This document shows positions 61,504 through 64,000 of a stretch of 64,000 nucleotides of DNA, in pieces. This DNA is from Rhodamnia argentea (lineage: Eukaryota; Streptophyta; Magnoliopsida; Myrtales; Myrtaceae): contig NC_063156.1 in assembly GCF_020921035.1 (NCBI RefSeq), forward strand, positions 186,001-250,000, in the 5' to 3' direction. Numbering within the stretch: position 1 is the first letter of the stretch; each line of letters begins with the position of its first letter. The translations under genes were made by a program, and so were the position numbers. Below the pieces are notes generated by a model, which saw only the letters and a list, made by a program, of their open reading frames with translations, did no database searches and was not told where the DNA came from.

Positions 61504-62520
61504 CCGTCGGAAGAATTATGTGAAAATCGAAAGCAAGAAGTGACCCTGCGGGAAGAAATGGAGGCTCTGAGAGATAAATTGGAGAAGCAAAACTTAACTG
61601 AAATGATGCTGGACTGTGCTAGGCTAAAAGCTCTTTGTCACGAGAGAGACACAGCTCTTCAAGTACAATTCGTCTGCCTAATTATCATTTTTCTCTTTCT
61701 TTTTGTTTCTTTTGAATAGGTTGTTTTGTCCTTCAGGCTGCAACCTCAGAGAAGAGGAGCTTGGCAGCAAAATTGACCAAGTTGAGCAGTCAAACATCGG
61801 AGAGTACTGCAAAGAACGATATGCTGAGAGGGCACATCAAGCAGAAGAAAACATGAAGAGAGCAGTTGATGAGGTGACATCTCCTATAATTAATCTTAGC
61901 TCAATCATTCTGATTCTTTTTCCTTGGAAGTTGTCTTGAATAGTTCCTGCAAATGCAAATGGAAATTCTCAAGAGAAACTTTGAACAAGAAAGGCAGTCC
62001 TTCAAGTTTAGAGTGTCTGAACTTGAAAAGAAATTGGAAGTGGCCGTAAAAGGTTTGACACGTCTGGCTAGCTGCCTTACAGAATAATCTAGAGGAACTC
62101 GAGGAATTGAGAGATGAAAGAGGTAAAGATTAATCTAGAGGAACTCGAGGAATTGAAAGACTAATCGTGTATATTCGGTCCTATTTTTGCCCAAGTACTT
62201 TTCTTCTAGGATCTTTCTTGTATAGCTTCTCTTCTCTTGTCATTGAGTCGAAAAAAGATTTACTATTTACAATGATGCTCCATCTTCTAGGATATCGATA
62301 GTAAGAATGAGCAGGCTCTTGAAGTATTCTTGTTGTCTCTTCTGGTGTAGCTTCTTTTCTCCTGTCATTGAGTCGATAAAGGATTTACTATTAACAATGA
62401 TGCTCCATCTTCTAGGATATCGATAGTAAGAATGAGCAGGCTCTTGAAGTAGCAATGGGATCGATTGGCGAAGCTGTAGCTCTCTGTAAAGAAGAAGAAA
62501 CTCTGAGGAAACGGTGTTTT
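61504..62520 (+). pseudogene. Decayed KIN-14 kinesin (KCBP-like) coiled-coil segment
   Basis: Exon-like blocks 61504-61662 (PSEELCENRKQEVTLREEME ... LKALCHERDTALQ), 61737-61873, 61944-62052 (MEILKRNFEQERQSFKFRVS then ELEKKLEVAVK), 62083-62119 (NNLEELEELRDER) and 62412 onward (DIDSKNEQALEVAMGSIGEA then KEEETLRKRCF) follow, in order, the coiled coil that precedes the motor in plant KIN-14 KCBP kinesins. The second block changes frame midway (EKRSLAAKLTKLSSQ, then AERAHQAEENMKRAVDE). The reading frame dies after KRCFST, and no motor domain (P-loop, switch motifs) follows. A 106-bp duplication and a 30-bp duplication disrupt the junction region. The host family is well supported; the exact member is less sure. 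Confidence 0.65.
62221..62451 (+). repeat. 106-bp direct duplication of an intron/exon junction in the kinesin pseudogene
   Basis: 62221-62326 and 62346-62451 are near-identical, each containing GATGCTCCATCTTCTAG (acceptor) followed by the first codons of the DIDSKNEQALEV exon. They are separated by 19 bp. Confidence 0.85.
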
Positions 62521-63704
62521 AGCACCAAACAAGGCTTATTTGTCCGTCAAAACTTTTCAGTTTGGCTTGACTGTCATTACAATAGTTTGTTATGAGGAAA
62601 GTCTTGCAACTTTACCATTCAAGTGTGCATGATTGGCCGTGGAATGTCTCAGCATGGGAAAAAATGTACTATTCGCCTATTATTGGAGGGCGACAAGGGA
62701 GAGGGTGGTTAAGAAAAAGAAATGTCATTTGATGTCCCGACATTAAATGTCACTTATCACAGGCGAGCTATTCCCACTGCTTGAAGAGCTGGATTCACTC
62801 ACGCAATCTTTCATATTAATTTTCGCCTCATGAAATATTTGAAATCGATACCCCTTGACACACCTCGCTCGCAATTAATTCTCGTTTATCAAAAATATAG
62901 TTGACACATGAATTTCAAGATGGTATTGGACAAAATTTTAACAGAGCTTCTTGTTTATATTGGTTGACTGGCCATCGGAAATCCACATCTGTCGCGATGT
63001 ATGGTTTGCCTAAATACATTGCGTTTGAATTAGGCAAGATCTTGTAAGTGAACTTTCATTTTATTCTCTTTGCCATTTTCGGTGGAGGGTTTTTCGAACG
63101 AGAGGGGAGGACAAAGGATCACAAGGTACCCTAAGCTTTCATTTTGTACATGGGTATGATGAAGGATAATTTAGTGCTTTATTCCACATAGCAGTCACGT
63201 ATCCAAGTCAACAGATAGGTCACTCCATTTAGCTTTCGCCACTTGTTTAGGTGGGGCCCCACCTGTCTATGGATGAGGCCCCTCGTGGCGATCACCTTTC
63301 ACTAATGGTATGAAATCTTCAACAGAACCTTTATTCAGTATGAGCCATGTCTGCTGAATTTTACCAGGACAAAATCATCGAGTAGGGGAACAGCAACCTA
63401 AATGAAAGATAAGCTCCGCCGATGTCGAACAACTAGTTAACAAACCAAGCAATGATACTCAAGGATATTCTCAACATTGCCAAACTGTGACGGCTTATCA
63501 GAGACAGCAGCAACAAATACAAACGTTTCGACCGAAGCGGAAGGATTTTATATCTAACCTCTTCTACTTTCCTGTGGCATAAGAGAACTATGATACATAT
63601 CGAGCAGCTTCTAAAAAAGGAACCTTTGGAGAAGAACCTGAAGAGATGGAGCCACTTAAAAGCAAGCTGTTCTTCCTTATGCCGCATGGACTGATAAAAT
63701 CCAG
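62521..63704. other. Spacer and 3' UTR of the terminal zinc-ribbon gene
   Basis: No coding feature is seen in 62521-63400. Roughly 63400-63704 is the likely 3' UTR of the minus-strand gene ending at 63705. Confidence 0.4.
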
Positions 63705-63899
63705 TCATTTCTCCTCGAACTCAACATCGATAATGTCACGTTCAGACTTCGAAGAAGCGTTGCGTCTTCCACCACCTGAGAACCCATCTCGTGAAAAGAA
63801 GTCCCCTTTCGGCTGCCATACAATGTTCCCACAGCCGGCACAACGAACGATTTGGTTTTTGTATCCAGCAAACTGCCTTTTACAAGCTGGACAAGCGCC
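63705..63899 (-). CDS. Zinc-ribbon protein, last exon (gene continues off the window)
   Basis: Minus-strand exon of 64 codons plus TGA (63705-63707), preceded by an acceptor GAACACAG. It contains a four-Cys ribbon: CPACKRQFAGYKNQIVRC then AGCGNIVWQPKGDFFS, and an acidic end SERDIIDVEFEEK. The CPxC...CxxC pair is a DnaJ-type/zinc-ribbon metal site. I recall similar C-termini in plant plastid-predicted proteins but cannot name the family. Upstream exons lie to the right of 64000. Confidence 0.65.
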   Translation of the reverse strand, partial: GACPACKRQFAGYKNQIVRCAGCGNIVWQPKGDFFSRDGFSGGGRRNASSKSERDIIDVEFEEK

Positions 63900-64000
63900 C
63901 TGTGTTCATCACACGGTCAGAAGTTTCAGAAATCCTAGAAGACAAGTTCCTCTCTGAGCTTCAAGTCAAGAAGTTCACTAAAACTTTCGTGTGCGTTCAC

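Noticed and set aside
1-64000. CRISPR arrays, operons, tRNA or rRNA genes
   Set aside because: No regularly spaced direct repeats, no cloverleaf-like B-box sequences and no rRNA similarity noticed; the window is plant nuclear DNA.

Overview
This is a gene-dense plant nuclear window. It has short exons, many GT-AG introns of about 80 bp to 1.6 kb, AT-rich introns, and proteins that match eudicot families throughout. The gene order ENH1 next to a small LEA protein resembles Arabidopsis At5g17170/At5g17165 (recalled, not searched). The GC-rich 'CTCGCCGGCC'-type repeats and the woody-eudicot look make a Myrtaceae (Eucalyptus-like) source plausible, but that is inference only. I see no bacterial, organellar, rRNA or tRNA feature.

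Layout. 1-7880 (+) is the 3' nine-tenths of a TOPLESS-related co-repressor (24 exons in view). 9419-13170 (+) is a PWWP-domain protein. 14107-21352 (-) is a mitochondrial AIM25/phospholipid-scramblase-like protein. 22746-26173 (-) is a DUF1218 membrane protein with a tiny TRIM retroelement in an intron. 27550-30269 (-) is ENH1, a PDZ plus rubredoxin thylakoid-type protein, sharing a 0.77 kb divergent promoter with a LEA-like gene at 31039-31661 (+). 32561-35374 (-) is an ankyrin/PGG membrane protein. 35.4-41.7 kb is repeat-rich and gene-poor. 41699-44585 (-) is a P-class PPR protein, 45527-49226 (-) the meiotic crossover protein ZIP4/SPO22, and 51007-55231 (-) the SWR1 subunit SWC2 (YL1). 55.2-63.7 kb is a graveyard of nested DNA transposons, a broken aldo-keto reductase exon and a decayed KIN-14 kinesin coiled-coil segment. 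63705 onward (-) is the last exon of a zinc-ribbon protein that runs off the window.

Most exon models were checked by phase: the coding lengths of TPR, PWWP, ENH1, LEA, ankyrin, PPR, ZIP4 and SWC2 each sum to a whole number of codons. Genes act in unrelated pathways (transcriptional repression, H2A.Z deposition, meiosis, plastid redox, organelle RNA), so this is ordinary plant co-location, not a cluster.

The most interesting points are: three GC-AG introns; an extra 81-nt in-frame candidate cassette exon in the scramblase-like gene; two minute (43 and about 57 bp) retroposed insertions with the same 3' end and clear target-site duplications; two hAT-type MITEs whose 8-bp target duplications differ at one base; and a Pack-like pair of inverted repeats enclosing an aldo-keto reductase exon. 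I did not find a convincing previously undescribed multi-gene system.
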